Source: Candidatus Hemicellulosilyticus sp. P3 (GTDB lineage Bacteria > Bacteroidota > Bacteroidia > Bacteroidales > P3). From it: a DNA stretch of 58,522 bases. The notes beneath the pieces were generated by a model. The model was given only the letters and a program-made list of their open reading frames with translations, was not told the DNA's origin and ran no database searches. Below, piece after piece: positions 25,575-35,523 of the stretch. The DNA is taken from assembly GCA_001543385.1 (NCBI GenBank), contig LPNH01000013.1:1-58522 (forward strand), in the 5' to 3' direction. The position numbers and the translations under genes were made by a program. Position 1 is the first letter of the stretch, and every line of letters begins with the position of its first letter.

Positions 25575-25883
25575 TTAGCTGATGCTGTTGATCTGGATCT
25601 GTGTCAAATAGTCACGGTGACCATTCATTTTCTGATAGCCTTTGCGGCGGATTTTTTTGAACACCAGCACTTTGTCGCCTTTCAAATGCTTGAGCACGGT
25701 GGCTTTTACATTTGCTCCGGCAATGTAAGGCTTTCCAACCTCTATGTTGCCGTCATTGTCTTTAAGCATCACGGTGTCAAAAGCGACTTCGCTACCCTCG
25801 TCCTGATGGAGGCGGTTGACGAAGATCTTCTGATCTTGGGCGACCTTGAATTGCTTGCCTGCGATTTCTACGATTGCGTACAT
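25575..25883 (-). CDS. rplU: 50S ribosomal protein bL21
   Basis: A 102-residue bL21 with MYAIVEIAGKQFKV at the N-terminus and the C-terminal signature KKIRRKGYQKMNGHRDYLT. Complete and of the usual length. It is the first gene of the rplU-rpmA operon, with a full consensus promoter about 70 bases upstream. Confidence 0.97.
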   Translation of the reverse strand: MYAIVEIAGKQFKVAQDQKIFVNRLHQDEGSEVAFDTVMLKDNDGNIEVGKPYIAGANVKATVLKHLKGDKVLVFKKIRRKGYQKMNGHRDYLTQIQINSIS

Positions 25884-25950
25884 TTTAATGAGTTGTTTAT
25901 TAAAGATTTCTTCTTTATTATGAACGAAAGTGTGTTCACAAAACGAATTG

Positions 25951-25981
25951 CAAAGGTACTGTTTTTTTTCGGAATGGCAAA
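25951..25981 (-). promoter_or_regulatory. Consensus promoter of rplU-rpmA
   Basis: Minus-strand TTTG (25978-25981), 19-base spacer, TACCTTTG (25951-25958): a full match to the Bacteroidota consensus, directed at rplU. Confidence 0.8.
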
Positions 25982-26084
25982 ATGTTTTTCGATATCTTTT
26001 TACGGGGTGGATTCAACAAGTGAATGCAAAGCAGGTTAGTTCTGACGCGCGGCACTCGAAGGGACCCGAACAGCACTGATTGAA

Positions 26085-26864
26085 TTATCTCAGCGAGGAA
26101 CGCACCGGACACACAATCAGCCCGTTGTTGCGGCAGTTGTAGTGCACGCTCTGGTAGTCTGAGCATAAGTAGAAGCTCCACGCAAAGTTCGGGTTGTCCG
26201 TGTAGAGCGAACTCGACCAGTAGTAGCCGTAGCTGGCATAGTTGAGCTCATCGTCCCAACGGTAGCCGGCGGCAGGCAGAAAGATGCTGCTGCCGTTGGC
26301 GGCGGTGAAGCGGCGGCCGATTACGCCGCCCAGGGTGGTCCATTCGCTGGTGGTGTTATCCATCAATTCTTGCCACTCTTCTTTGGTGGGGGTGCGGGCT
26401 CCGTCGCCCCAGGCGGCGGTGGCAGCGTCATCGGCGGGCTCAAGGGTGGACAGATCGTCGGTGAAACCATTGTAGCCACTACCATAGGATGATTTGTTGC
26501 AGTATTTAGTGAGTTGGTCGTAATCGCCGTTGCAATAGCGGTAGGTGCTCCAGTTGTAGGTGATCTTGGCCGCAACCTCGCCCCAGGCAAAGCGGTCTCC
26601 GTAGTCTTCGGGGGCGGAGGCTCCGACGTTGTGCGCGGCCCACAGCAGACCGCTGGGAAGCCCGAGGTCGACCCAGACGGCGCCGGGGTAGGTACCAGGG
26701 TCGGTGCCGGGATCAATGCCGGGATCAATGCCAGGATCAATGCCGGGATCGACCTGGGTGGTGCCGGCGTCCGATTCGTTGGTGTTGTCGTCTTTCCCGC
26801 AGGACCACATCCCCACGCTCAGCATGGCCACAACGGCCATGACCAACAGCCTTTTTCGTTTCAT
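26085..26864 (-). CDS. FISUMP-like lipoprotein with DPGI repeat linker
   Basis: A 259-residue secreted lipoprotein (lipobox VGMWSC). After the signal peptide comes a low-complexity linker with DPGI/DPGT units, then a globular domain of the Fibrobacter succinogenes major-paralogue type: VDLGLPSGLLWAAHNVGA, RTPTKEEWQELM, FLPAAGYRW and the C-terminal GLIVCPVRSSLR. The linker is encoded by 12-bp DNA repeats. Such proteins are probably surface-exposed, but the function is unknown. No consensus promoter is apparent upstream. Confidence 0.8.
   Translation of the reverse strand: MKRKRLLVMAVVAMLSVGMWSCGKDDNTNESDAGTTQVDPGIDPGIDPGIDPGTDPGTYPGAVWVDLGLPSGLLWAAHNVGASAPEDYGDRFAWGEVAAKITYNWSTYRYCNGDYDQLTKYCNKSSYGSGYNGFTDDLSTLEPADDAATAAWGDGARTPTKEEWQELMDNTTSEWTTLGGVIGRRFTAANGSSIFLPAAGYRWDDELNYASYGYYWSSSLYTDNPNFAWSFYLCSDYQSVHYNCRNNGLIVCPVRSSLR
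26683..26754. repeat. 12-bp tandem repeat encoding the DPGI linker
   Basis: Six 12-bp units (26683-26754), the best preserved being ccgggatcaatg at 26707-26718 and 26719-26730. Copy-number changes would keep frame and lengthen or shorten the linker of the surface lipoprotein by four residues each. Confidence 0.85.
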
Positions 26865-27148
26865 GGTTGGTATCAGTTTAGTTGAATGGGATTGGATTTA
26901 TTGATGGTTGACGGTTCATTTGATCACGAATGGCTTGAATGTTTTTTCTGTCCATTTACGGTAATTAACGTAAAATTTCGGCTTGGCGTATGCTTCACAT
27001 TATGTTTTACATTATATTGTTTATTTGATTTGGTAATTGGCTGGATTTCGATGGACTCAAGTGATTCATGGCCGTCAAGGCTGTTCTGTCTTGACGACCG
27101 ATGGGGTTAACGGCGGATGGATATGACGTTATTTTTATGCAAATGAAA
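26865..27148. other. AT-rich intergenic region without a gene
   Basis: Between the FISUMP lipoprotein and the pnp terminator. Two small inverted repeats are visible, TTTACG/CGTAAA (26955-26974) and CGTCAAG/CTTGACG (27073-27096). No open frame, promoter consensus or RNA gene is convincing here. Confidence 0.5.
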
Positions 27149-27174
27149 AGAGGATGCCCGTGTGGACATCCTCT
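27149..27174 (-). terminator. Terminator of pnp
   Basis: AGAGGATG/CATCCTCT stem (8 bp) with a 10-nt loop, followed on the minus strand by TTTTCATTT, 24 bases past the pnp stop. Confidence 0.85.
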
Positions 27175-27198
27175 TGACGTAACGTTGCTTTAATCGGC

Positions 27199-29463
27199 TT
27201 AGTGACGACGGCCGCCGCCGTTGCCACGGCGCTCGCCGTTGCCGCCGTCGCGGTGTCCACGGTCGCTGTCGCGGCGACCGCCGTTGCCGTTGCCCTCGCG
27301 GCGCGGACCACGGGCAGGACGTTCTTCTTCGACGTAGCCTTCGGGCTTGGGAAGCAGGGCTTTGCGGCTGAGCTTGAGTTTGCCGGTCTTTTCGTCGATG
27401 TTGATAATTTTGACCTGGATGATGTCGCCTTCTTCGATGAGGCCTTCGAGGGTCTCGGTACGGCCCCACTGGTATTCGCTGATGTGCATCAGGCCCTCTT
27501 TGCCCGGCAGAAACTCGAGGAAGGCGCCGAACTCGACGATGCTGACGACTTTGGCGTCGTAGACCTGACCGACTTCGGGGACGGTGCAGATTTCTTTGAT
27601 CCACTTGATGGCAGCCTCGATGTCGTCTTTGTTCTGCGAGGCGACGTCGACGATGCCCAGGTCGCCGACTTCTTCGATGTTGATGATGGTGTTGGTCTCG
27701 GCCTGGATTTTCTGGATGACTTCGCCGCCTTTACCGATGACAGCACCGATGAAGTCTTTGGGTATCTGGATCTGCTCGATGCGGGGCACGAAGGGTTTGT
27801 AGTCTTCGCGCGGCTGGGCGATGGTGTCGGTGATTTTGTCGAGGATGAAGAGACGGCCCTGGCGCGCCTGCTCAAGGGCTTTGGCCAGCACGTCGTAGCT
27901 GAGGCCGTCGACTTTGATGTCCATCTGGCAGGCGGTGATGCCGTCGCGGGTGCCGCAGACTTTGAAGTCCATGTCGCCCAGGTGGTCTTCGTCGCCGAGG
28001 ATGTCGCTGAGCACGGCCCATTTGTCACCTTTGCTGATGAGGCCCATGGCGATGCCGGCCACCGGCTTGCGGATTTTGACGCCGGCATCCATCAGCGCCA
28101 GGCAGCCGGCACAGACGGTGGCCATGGAGGAGGAACCGTTGGATTCGAGGATGTCGCTGACCACACGGATGGTGTAGGGACACTCGGACTCGGCGGGGAG
28201 CACCTCTTTGAGGGCACGCCAGGCCAGGTGGCCGTGGCCCACCTCGCGACGACTGAGGCCGCGGTTGCCTTTGACTTCACCGGTGGCAAAGCCGGGGAAG
28301 TTGTAGTGGAGCAGGAAGCGACGCATGCCTTCGATGACGGCACCGTCGATTTTTTGCTCGTCGAGCTTGGTGCCGAGGGTGACGGTGGAGAGGGACTGGG
28401 TCTCACCGCGGGTGAAGATGGCGCTGCCGTGTACGGAGGGCAGGTAGTCGGTCTCGCACCAGATGGGACGTATTTCGTCGAGCTGGCGGCCGTCGAGGCG
28501 GGTGCGCTCGTTGAGCACCATGTCGCGCATGGCTTCGCGCTCGGTGTCGTGGTAGTAGCGATCTATCATGAACTGCACCTCGTCGGTGAGTGTCTCCTCG
28601 GTGTAGCGGGATTCGATAAACTCTTGCTTGATGGCGGCGAACCCTTCTTCACGCTGGTGTTTGTTGGCGATGCCTTGCTTGGAGAAGTCGTAGCATTTTT
28701 GGTAGCAGGCGTCGTGGACCAGCTGCCGCAGGGCTTCGTCGTTGGTCTCGTGGCAGTATTCACGCTTTTGCTGTTTGCCGGTCTCGACGGTGAGTTCGGC
28801 GATGGCGCGGCATTGGATCTTGATAGCGTCGTGGGCGGCCTTGAGGGCGCCAAGCATGACTTCTTCGCTGACTTCTTTCATCTCGCCTTCGACCATCATG
28901 ATGTTTTCCTCGGTGGCGGCGACGATGAGGTCGAGGTCGGCCCGCTCGATGTCGGGCATGGGGGTGTTGATGACGTAGCGCCCGTCGAGGTAGCTGACAC
29001 GCACTTCGCTGACGGGGCCGCCGAACGGGATATCGCTGACTGCCAGCGCCGACGCGGCGGCAAGGGCCGCCAGCTGGTCGGGCATGGTGTCGCGGTCGCC
29101 GGAGATGAGGGTGATCTGTACCTGCACTTCGGCATGGAAGTTGTCAGGGAAGAGGGGGCGCAGGGCCCTGTCAACAAGGCGGGCGATGAGTATCTCGTGC
29201 TCGGAAGGACGCGCCTCACGCTTGAAAAAACCACCGGGAAAACGGCCCATGGCGGCATATTTTTCTTGGTAGTCGACGGTGAGCGGCATGAAGTCGACGT
29301 GCTCGCCGGCATCTTTTTTGGCACAGACTGTTGCCAGCAGCATGGTGTCGTTCATGCGCACCACGGCACTGCCGTCGGCCTGCTTGGCTAACTTGCCGGT
29401 CTCGATTTCAATCATTCGGCCATCTCCAAGGTCGAATCTTTTTGTGATGATGTGTTCGTTCAT
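27199..29463 (-). CDS. pnp: Polyribonucleotide nucleotidyltransferase (PNPase)
   Basis: A 754-residue PNPase, the phosphate-dependent 3'-5' exoribonuclease of RNA turnover. Two RNase PH-like domains are evident (e.g. [36 protein letters not shown]), then a KH domain ([18 protein letters not shown]) and an S1 domain ([18 protein letters not shown]). The tail is rich in Gly, Arg and Asn ([10 protein letters not shown] end), probably a flexible RNA-binding extension. It lies downstream of rpsO, the order seen in many bacteria, but rpsO has its own terminator. Confidence 0.97.
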   Translation of the reverse strand: MNEHIITKRFDLGDGRMIEIETGKLAKQADGSAVVRMNDTMLLATVCAKKDAGEHVDFMPLTVDYQEKYAAMGRFPGGFFKREARPSEHEILIARLVDRALRPLFPDNFHAEVQVQITLISGDRDTMPDQLAALAAASALAVSDIPFGGPVSEVRVSYLDGRYVINTPMPDIERADLDLIVAATEENIMMVEGEMKEVSEEVMLGALKAAHDAIKIQCRAIAELTVETGKQQKREYCHETNDEALRQLVHDACYQKCYDFSKQGIANKHQREEGFAAIKQEFIESRYTEETLTDEVQFMIDRYYHDTEREAMRDMVLNERTRLDGRQLDEIRPIWCETDYLPSVHGSAIFTRGETQSLSTVTLGTKLDEQKIDGAVIEGMRRFLLHYNFPGFATGEVKGNRGLSRREVGHGHLAWRALKEVLPAESECPYTIRVVSDILESNGSSSMATVCAGCLALMDAGVKIRKPVAGIAMGLISKGDKWAVLSDILGDEDHLGDMDFKVCGTRDGITACQMDIKVDGLSYDVLAKALEQARQGRLFILDKITDTIAQPREDYKPFVPRIEQIQIPKDFIGAVIGKGGEVIQKIQAETNTIINIEEVGDLGIVDVASQNKDDIEAAIKWIKEICTVPEVGQVYDAKVVSIVEFGAFLEFLPGKEGLMHISEYQWGRTETLEGLIEEGDIIQVKIINIDEKTGKLKLSRKALLPKPEGYVEEERPARGPRREGNGNGGRRDSDRGHRDGGNGERRGNGGGRRH

Positions 29464-29534
29464 TTTGTTTCGTTTTTACATCTTTTGACATCTTACGTGC
29501 GGGCATCGTGCACACACGCGTTATAATTAAAAAA

Positions 29535-29556
29535 GACACCCGGAAGACCGAGTGTC
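29535..29556 (-). terminator. Rho-independent terminator of rpsO
   Basis: A 9-bp stem, GACACTCGG/CCGGGTGTC with one G-U pair, TCTT loop, followed on the minus strand by a six-T run. It lies 30 bases past rpsO and separates it from pnp. Confidence 0.88.
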
Positions 29557-29585
29557 TCAACCATAACCAAATAAATATGAAAAAA

Positions 29586-29855
29586 CTATTTTCTTAAATT
29601 CAGTTCCTTGATTATCGCACGATAGCGCTGGATGTCGGTTTCTTTCAGGTAGTCGAGCATACGGCGGCGCTTGCCGACAAGACCCACCAATGCACGTTCG
29701 CTGACCTGGTCTTTTTTGTTCCGCTTCATCAGCTCAGTGAGGTGCTGGATGCGGTAGGTGAACAGGGCAATCTGCGACTCGGCCGAACCAGAGTTGGCTG
29801 CATTGCTGCCATATTGTGCGAAAATCTCTTGCTTCTTTTCTTTCGTCAGGTACAT
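29586..29855 (-). CDS. rpsO: 30S ribosomal protein uS15
   Basis: An 89-residue uS15 with the family pattern: NSGSAESQIALFTYRIQHLTEL and LVGKRRRMLDYLKETD. Complete. A TACCTTTG promoter element lies at 29888-29895 on the same strand, about 33 bases upstream of the ATG. Confidence 0.97.
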   Translation of the reverse strand: MYLTKEKKQEIFAQYGSNAANSGSAESQIALFTYRIQHLTELMKRNKKDQVSERALVGLVGKRRRMLDYLKETDIQRYRAIIKELNLRK

Positions 29856-29887
29856 AACTTCTTCCTTTGTTTTTCAAAATCGAAGTG

Positions 29888-29895
29888 CAAAGGTA
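29888..29895 (-). promoter_or_regulatory. -7 element (TACCTTTG) for rpsO
   Basis: Minus-strand TACCTTTG upstream of rpsO; the upstream TTTG box is not evident at the usual distance. Confidence 0.6.
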
Positions 29896-30078
29896 CTATT
29901 TTTTTTTCATTCCACCGTAAAACCAAGAAAAAATATTTTTCTGCGGAGTTGCAAGACCTTTATGTATTGAATACACGCGCCCACATGACGGGCTGGTGTT
30001 CAGCGGCTTGCAATATGGTCCGGCCTGATATTATTTATGAAATTATCAAAAGGAAGCGATAAATCATTGGATTCTTTT

Positions 30079-30086
30079 TATATTTG
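30079..30086 (+). promoter_or_regulatory. -7 element (TATATTTG) for the DUF5362-like gene
   Basis: Plus-strand TATATTTG, 44 bases upstream of the ATG at 30131. Confidence 0.55.
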
Positions 30087-30130
30087 CATCTTGGATAAGT
30101 AAACATCAAATTCAATCAAAATTTAAATTT

Positions 30131-30604
30131 ATGACTATGGAGTATTCGATGACCGATCTTGACAGGACGCTGCAGGCACAGTGCGCCGAATATGTCAGCG
30201 CCACAAGCAAATGGCTCAAATTTATGGGCATTATAATGATTATCAGCCTGGCTTTCATGGCCCTCGCAGGCATTGTCATGATGGCGGCCGGCACGTGGAT
30301 TTACAGCCTGTCGAGCATGAATAACAGCCTGCATGCCATTCCCGGCGTGCACACTGTCATGGGGGTGATGTATATCATTTTGGCCGGGATTTATGTGTTC
30401 CCCACTGTCTATATCTTACGTGCGGCAAAGGCCGGCAAGACTGCCGTAATCAGTCAGGACAATGAACAGATGGTGGTGTATGCCAAGAATATGAAGTCGT
30501 ATTGGAAGTTCTGCGGCATTGTCTGCATCATCGCCTTGGCTGCGGCCGTGCTGTGCATTATCGGCGGCATTGTGGCCGGCGTGGCGATAGCAGCGACCAT
30601 GTAG
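30131..30604 (+). CDS. DUF5362-like small membrane protein
   Basis: A 157-residue integral membrane protein with four predicted transmembrane helices in two pairs (IIMIISLAFMALAGIVMMAA, MGVMYIILAGIYVFPTVYIL, then FCGIVCIIALAAAVLCIIGG and VAGVAIAA). The soluble connector NDNEQMVVYAKNMKSYWKF-like region between the pairs resembles DUF5362 proteins of Bacteroidetes. No function is known. It has its own promoter and stands alone. Confidence 0.7.
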   Translation: MTMEYSMTDLDRTLQAQCAEYVSATSKWLKFMGIIMIISLAFMALAGIVMMAAGTWIYSLSSMNNSLHAIPGVHTVMGVMYIILAGIYVFPTVYILRAAKAGKTAVISQDNEQMVVYAKNMKSYWKFCGIVCIIALAAAVLCIIGGIVAGVAIAATM

Positions 30605-30660
30605 CTGCCGGCACAATACGCTCCCGGTGCGTGCAAGGAAGGGTGACGACGAAAGATTAT

Positions 30661-30691
30661 TTTGCCGTTACCCTTATCTTTTGTACTTTTG
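30661..30691 (+). promoter_or_regulatory. Consensus promoter of nadB
   Basis: TTTG (30661-30664), 19-base spacer, TACTTTTG (30684-30691): a full match to the Bacteroidota consensus, 41 bases before the nadB ATG. Confidence 0.8.
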
Positions 30692-30732
30692 CCCGTCCAA
30701 TAGCAACAGGTGTATTTTAATCCATTACCACC

Positions 30733-32301
30733 ATGCGTCACGAGGTAGATTTTCTTATCATCGGATCGGGCATCGCTGGCTTGAGTTTCGCCCTGAAGGT
30801 GGCCCCCTACGGCAAGGTCTGTATACTCACCAAGGCCGAAGCCGCCGAGGGTTCGACACGTTATGCACAGGGCGGCATCGCGGCCGTGATGTATGATTCG
30901 GACAGTTTCGAGAAGCATATTCAGGATACATTGGTCGCCGGCGACGGAATCTGCGACCGCAATGTGGTGGAGATGACTATCCGCGAGGCCCCGGAGCGTA
31001 TCGCCGAATTGGTGCGTTACGGCATCCATTTCGACCGCGGAGCAGGCGACCGGTTTGATCTGCATCGCGAAGGCGGACATTCGGAATACCGGATCTTGCA
31101 TCACAAGGACAACACAGGGGCTGAGATTGAACGCGGACTGCTGCAAGCGGTCCTCGATCACCCCAACATCGAACTCAAGGAGCACCGGTTTGCCATCGAC
31201 CTTATCACACAACACCATTTGGGGCAACGTGTAACCAAGCATACGCCCGGCATTGAATGTTACGGGGCTTACGCCTTGGACTGTGAGACGAACCGTATCG
31301 ACACTTATCTGGCCAAAATCACGCTGTTGGCGACCGGCGGCATGGGCAATGTCTATACAACGACAACGACACCTGTCATCTCCACCGGCGACGGAGTGGC
31401 GATGGTGCACCGCGCACGCGGCGTGCTGCAGGATCTGGAGTTTATGCAGTTCCACCCGACCAGCCTTTACAACCCCGCCGAGAAACCGGCGTTTCTTATC
31501 ACCGAGGCTATGCGCGGCGCCGGCGCGATACTGAAGGACTTGCAGGGCCACGAGTTTATGCAGAAGTATGACAGCCGCCTGTCGCTGGCACCCCGCGATA
31601 TTGTGGCGCGCGCGATTGACAACGAGATGAAGCTGGCGGGTGTCGACCATCTGTATCTTGACGCACGCGGCATCGGCCGCGACAATTTGATCAACGGATT
31701 CCCGACCATTTATGCCAAATGTCTGGAAGCGGGCATCAATATAACCAAGGATATGATCCCTATCCGCCCGGCCGCCCACTATCAGTGCGGCGGCATCAAG
31801 GTGGACCGCAACGGTGAGAGCAGCATACGACATCTGTATGCCGCAGGTGAATGTTCGTGCACTGGCCTGCACGGAGGGAACCGGCTGGCCAGCAACTCGC
31901 TGCTGGAGGCTGTGGTCTATGCGCACAATGCGGCTGAGCATGCCATTGACCGAATCCGGCACACGGCGTTTCATGTACAGTACTCCGCCATCCCCGACTG
32001 GAACGCGGAGGGCATGGCGCTGAACGAAGAGATGGTGCTTATCACTCAAACGAAAAAGGAGCTGCAGGAGATTATGTCGAATTATGTGGGTATTGTCCGC
32101 AGCGACCTGCGCCTGCAGCGTGCTTTCGACCGGCTTAACCTCATTTTCCGCGAGACGGAGGATCTCTATAACCGCAGCGTGATGACCGAAGAGTTGTCGG
32201 AGCTGCGCAATTTGATCGCATGCGCCTATCTTATCACCAAGCAGGCTATGGCACGTCGGGAGAACCGCGGACTGCATTTTTCGATCGATTTAATCAGGTG
32301 A
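30733..32301 (+). CDS. nadB: L-aspartate oxidase
   Basis: A 522-residue FAD enzyme oxidising L-aspartate to iminoaspartate, the first step of de novo NAD synthesis. The FAD-binding start is FLIIGSGIAGLSFAL; STRYAQGGIAAV, HPTSLY, the active-site Arg region TEAMRGAGAIL and PAAHYQCGGI are conserved, separating it from fumarate reductase/succinate dehydrogenase flavoproteins. The nadA and nadC partners are not adjacent. Confidence 0.94.
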   Translation: MRHEVDFLIIGSGIAGLSFALKVAPYGKVCILTKAEAAEGSTRYAQGGIAAVMYDSDSFEKHIQDTLVAGDGICDRNVVEMTIREAPERIAELVRYGIHFDRGAGDRFDLHREGGHSEYRILHHKDNTGAEIERGLLQAVLDHPNIELKEHRFAIDLITQHHLGQRVTKHTPGIECYGAYALDCETNRIDTYLAKITLLATGGMGNVYTTTTTPVISTGDGVAMVHRARGVLQDLEFMQFHPTSLYNPAEKPAFLITEAMRGAGAILKDLQGHEFMQKYDSRLSLAPRDIVARAIDNEMKLAGVDHLYLDARGIGRDNLINGFPTIYAKCLEAGINITKDMIPIRPAAHYQCGGIKVDRNGESSIRHLYAAGECSCTGLHGGNRLASNSLLEAVVYAHNAAEHAIDRIRHTAFHVQYSAIPDWNAEGMALNEEMVLITQTKKELQEIMSNYVGIVRSDLRLQRAFDRLNLIFRETEDLYNRSVMTEELSELRNLIACAYLITKQAMARRENRGLHFSIDLIR

Positions 32302-32418
32302 ACGGCGGCAGGCGGCCGCACGGCCATTTTGAACACGACCGGCGGCAAATACAACATACCGTCTTGAACGATGTTGTTTTAAGTATTCCTAATACGTCTG
32401 TCTTTGGAAATATTTTCG

Positions 32419-32426
32419 TACCTTTG
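32419..32426 (+). promoter_or_regulatory. -7 element (TACCTTTG) for the atpEFHAG operon
   Basis: TACCTTTG, 41 bases upstream of the atpE ATG. It shows that the operon starts at atpE here and is not a downstream part of a longer atp operon. Confidence 0.65.
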
Positions 32427-32455
32427 CCTGCCTCAAACAGAATTACTTTTTCTAA

Positions 32456-32728
<273 letters not shown>

Positions 32729-32739
32729 CGGCACGGGTC

Positions 32740-32778
32740 GGGTCGGCACAGCGATTGGCTGGCCGACCCCGGCTTTTT
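32740..32778 (+). terminator. Terminator-like hairpin between atpE and atpF
   Basis: An 8-bp perfect stem GGGTCGGC/GCCGACCC (32740-32747 and 32762-32769) with a 14-nt loop, followed by GGC... then five T (32774-32778). It sits in the 90-base gap between atpE and atpF. It may attenuate transcription or protect processed atpE mRNA, raising c-subunit output relative to the rest. Confidence 0.6.
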
Positions 32779-32818
32779 ATCGGCATGTTGACTGAAGTGT
32801 TTCCGACACGATTTTTCT

Positions 32819-33319
32819 ATGAATAATCCTTTAATCAATCCCGGTCCGGGCACCTTTTTCTGGATGCTCCTTTCGTTTGCCATTTTGGTGTTCATCCTCG
32901 GCAAATGGGGATGGCCGATGGTGCTGAAATCACTGAAAAAACGCGAAGAGGAGATTGCCGACTCGCTGTCTGCCGCCGAAAAGGCACGTGAGGAGATGCG
33001 GCTGCTGAAAGCCGGCAACGAGGAGCTGCTGCAACAGGCCAAACGGGAACGCGAGGAGATGCTCCTCAGCGCCCGGATGGCACGCGACCAGGTCATCGAA
33101 GAGGCCAAAGCCACCGCTACCGAGGAGGCCAGACGCATTATTGAAAATGCACGCGAATCTATCACTTACGAGAAGATAAAGGCTTTGCATGAGCTTCGCA
33201 ATGAAATCGGCAATATATCCATTGAAATCGCCGAGAAACTGTTGCGCCGCGAGCTGGCCGACAAGGAACGGGCCAACGCTCTCATCGAGGAGGAGCTGGA
33301 CCGCATCCACCTGAACTAA
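32819..33319 (+). CDS. atpF: ATP synthase subunit b
   Basis: A 166-residue peripheral stalk subunit: one N-terminal membrane helix (FFWMLLSFAILVFILGKWGW) followed by a long charged coiled coil (KREEEIADSLSAAEKAREEM and on). Length matches the family. It is followed by atpH after 11 bases. Confidence 0.94.
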   Translation: MNNPLINPGPGTFFWMLLSFAILVFILGKWGWPMVLKSLKKREEEIADSLSAAEKAREEMRLLKAGNEELLQQAKREREEMLLSARMARDQVIEEAKATATEEARRIIENARESITYEKIKALHELRNEIGNISIEIAEKLLRRELADKERANALIEEELDRIHLN

Positions 33320-33330
33320 AGCAGGATGCA

Positions 33331-33888
33331 ATGAATGACTTCAGAATTCACCAGCATTATGCCAAAGCGCTCTTTCTGCTGGCCCGGGACTTGAATGTGA
33401 CTGACTCTGTGATGCAGGATATGACCACCGTAGGCCGGGTGTGCGCCGAGAATCACATCCTGAACAAGGTGATGGACAACCCTACAATCCGTGAGGACAA
33501 GAAACGGGCTATCGTTTCGGATATCTTTGCCGAGCATGTGTCGGAGACCAGCCTGGCGTTTCTGCTTTTCGTGGTGCGCCGGAAACGAGCGGTGAACCTG
33601 CGCGGCATCGCTGAGGCGTATCAGTCGGTTTACCGCGAGGCCAACGGCATCGTGGTGGCGCGTGTACGCACCGCCGCCGACTTGAACGACGGACTCGCCG
33701 CACGCTTGCAAAGCGAAGTGGAGCGGTTCACGGGCAAGCGGGTTTCGCTGGAATGCGAGACCACTGACCGTATGCTGGGCGGATTCCAGTTGATGTTCGA
33801 CACCTATTTGGTCGACGCCCGGCTGCAGACACGCATCGACCGTATGCACCGTGCATTCAGCCGCAACGATTATGAGAGCAAACTGTAA
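33331..33888 (+). CDS. atpH: ATP synthase subunit delta
   Basis: A 185-residue OSCP/delta subunit, which joins the b-stalk to the catalytic head. It has the usual helical N-terminal domain ([16 protein letters not shown]) and the C-terminal strand-rich part ([20 protein letters not shown]). It lies between atpF and atpA, its canonical place. Confidence 0.93.
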   Translation: MNDFRIHQHYAKALFLLARDLNVTDSVMQDMTTVGRVCAENHILNKVMDNPTIREDKKRAIVSDIFAEHVSETSLAFLLFVVRRKRAVNLRGIAEAYQSVYREANGIVVARVRTAADLNDGLAARLQSEVERFTGKRVSLECETTDRMLGGFQLMFDTYLVDARLQTRIDRMHRAFSRNDYESKL

Positions 33889-33908
33889 ACACTGAAAACA
33901 CACCATCC

Positions 33909-35489
33909 ATGGCAGAGATAAAACCCGCCGAAGTATCGGCAATATTAAAAAAACAGCTGGCCAACGTCAATATGGACGTCGAGCTTGAAGAAATCGGAAC
34001 GGTGCTTACCGTGGGCGACGGGATTGCCCGTGTCTATGGACTCAATAATGCCCAGTCGGGCGAACTGGTGGAGTTCCGGACCGGTGAGCAAGGTATTGTG
34101 CAGAACCTCGAAGAGGACAATGTGGGTGTCGTCATGCTGGCTGAGTCGAACACTATCAACGAAGGTGACACGGTGTCGCGCACGAAAAGAATCGCCTCTA
34201 TCAAGGTCGGCGAGAAACTGGTGGGGCGCGTGGTGAACACCATCGGTATGCCTATAGACGGAAAAGGGCCTATCGAGGGCGAACTGTACGAGATGCCGCT
34301 GGAACGCAAGGCTCCCGGTGTCATCTACCGACAGCCCGTCGAGCAGCCGCTGCAGACCGGCATTAAGGCCATTGACTCGATGATTCCCATCGGCCGCGGC
34401 CAACGCGAACTCATTATCGGCGACCGCCAAACCGGCAAAACGGCTATCGCCATTGACACGATCATCAACCAAAAGGTGTTTTATGACGCCGGGAAACCGG
34501 TCTACTGCATTTATGTGGCCTGCGGGCAGAAGGGCTCGACTGTGGCCAATTTGGTGAAGACTCTTGAGGAGAAGGGCGCCATGGACTATACTATTGTCGT
34601 GGCCGCCACGGCTTCCGACCCCGCCGCGATGCAGTTTTATGCCCCCTTTGCCGGCGCCGCCATCGGCGAATATTTTCGCGACACAGGACGCGACGCCCTT
34701 GTAATCTATGACGACCTTTCCAAACAGGCCGTCGCCTACCGGGAGGTGTCGCTGCTGCTGCGCCGCCCGCCGGGACGCGAGGCGTATCCGGGCGATGTGT
34801 TTTATTTGCACAGCCGGCTGCTGGAACGCGCCGCGCGTATTATCCAGAATGATGAAATCGCTGCGCAGATGAACGATCTGCCGGCCTCTATCCGCCATAT
34901 TGTTCGCGGCGGCGGCTCGCTGACGGCCCTGCCTGTCATCGAGACCCAGGCCGGCGACGTGTCGGCTTATATACCCACCAATGTCATTTCGATCACCGAC
35001 GGACAGATTTTCCTTGAGACCAGCCTGTTCAACGCAGGTGTACGTCCTGCCATCAATGTCGGCATCTCGGTGTCACGTGTCGGCGGCAAGGCTCAAATCA
35101 AATCTATGAAGAAGATTGCCGGCACACTGAAACTCGACCAAGCGCAGTACCGCGAACTGGAGGCTTTCTCAAAGTTCGGATCTGACTTGGACGCCGCCAC
35201 GAAAGCGGTGCTGGATAAAGGCGCCCGCAATGTGGAGATACTTAAGCAGCCTCAGTTCAGCCCTATGCCCGTCGAGGAGCAGGTGGCCATTATCTTTTGC
35301 GGCACGAAGAATCTTATCCAGCAGGTGCCTGTCGAGCGTGTCCGCGAGTTTGAAACGGAATATCTGTTTTTCCTGCGCCAAAACCACAAGGATGTCCTGG
35401 AACATTTACGCCAAGGACAACTTATTGATTCCGAGCTGGCGACACTTAAGGACTGCGCCCTCAGTATCGCATCGAAATATGCGATATAA
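33909..35489 (+). CDS. atpA: ATP synthase subunit alpha
   Basis: A 526-residue F1 alpha subunit. The nucleotide-binding P-loop is GDRQTGKTA, preceded by the [20 protein letters not shown] block; [16 protein letters not shown] and the [21 protein letters not shown] signature are present. It is non-catalytic in nucleotide turnover and alternates with beta, which is not encoded in the window. Confidence 0.97.
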   Translation: MAEIKPAEVSAILKKQLANVNMDVELEEIGTVLTVGDGIARVYGLNNAQSGELVEFRTGEQGIVQNLEEDNVGVVMLAESNTINEGDTVSRTKRIASIKVGEKLVGRVVNTIGMPIDGKGPIEGELYEMPLERKAPGVIYRQPVEQPLQTGIKAIDSMIPIGRGQRELIIGDRQTGKTAIAIDTIINQKVFYDAGKPVYCIYVACGQKGSTVANLVKTLEEKGAMDYTIVVAATASDPAAMQFYAPFAGAAIGEYFRDTGRDALVIYDDLSKQAVAYREVSLLLRRPPGREAYPGDVFYLHSRLLERAARIIQNDEIAAQMNDLPASIRHIVRGGGSLTALPVIETQAGDVSAYIPTNVISITDGQIFLETSLFNAGVRPAINVGISVSRVGGKAQIKSMKKIAGTLKLDQAQYRELEAFSKFGSDLDAATKAVLDKGARNVEILKQPQFSPMPVEEQVAIIFCGTKNLIQQVPVERVREFETEYLFFLRQNHKDVLEHLRQGQLIDSELATLKDCALSIASKYAI

Positions 35490-35523
35490 GCCCGGCTTAC
35501 AATACTGCAATCCGCTATAGATC

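Noticed and set aside
27202..29391. Long open frame of 729 codons on the plus strand opposite pnp
   Set aside because: It is an antisense shadow of pnp, caused by codon bias; its translation is low-complexity Asp/Val/Phe-rich and has no recognisable domain.
30454..32277. Open frame of 607 codons on the minus strand opposite nadB
   Set aside because: Antisense shadow of a clear L-aspartate oxidase; no domain, and it would run over the DUF5362-like gene end.
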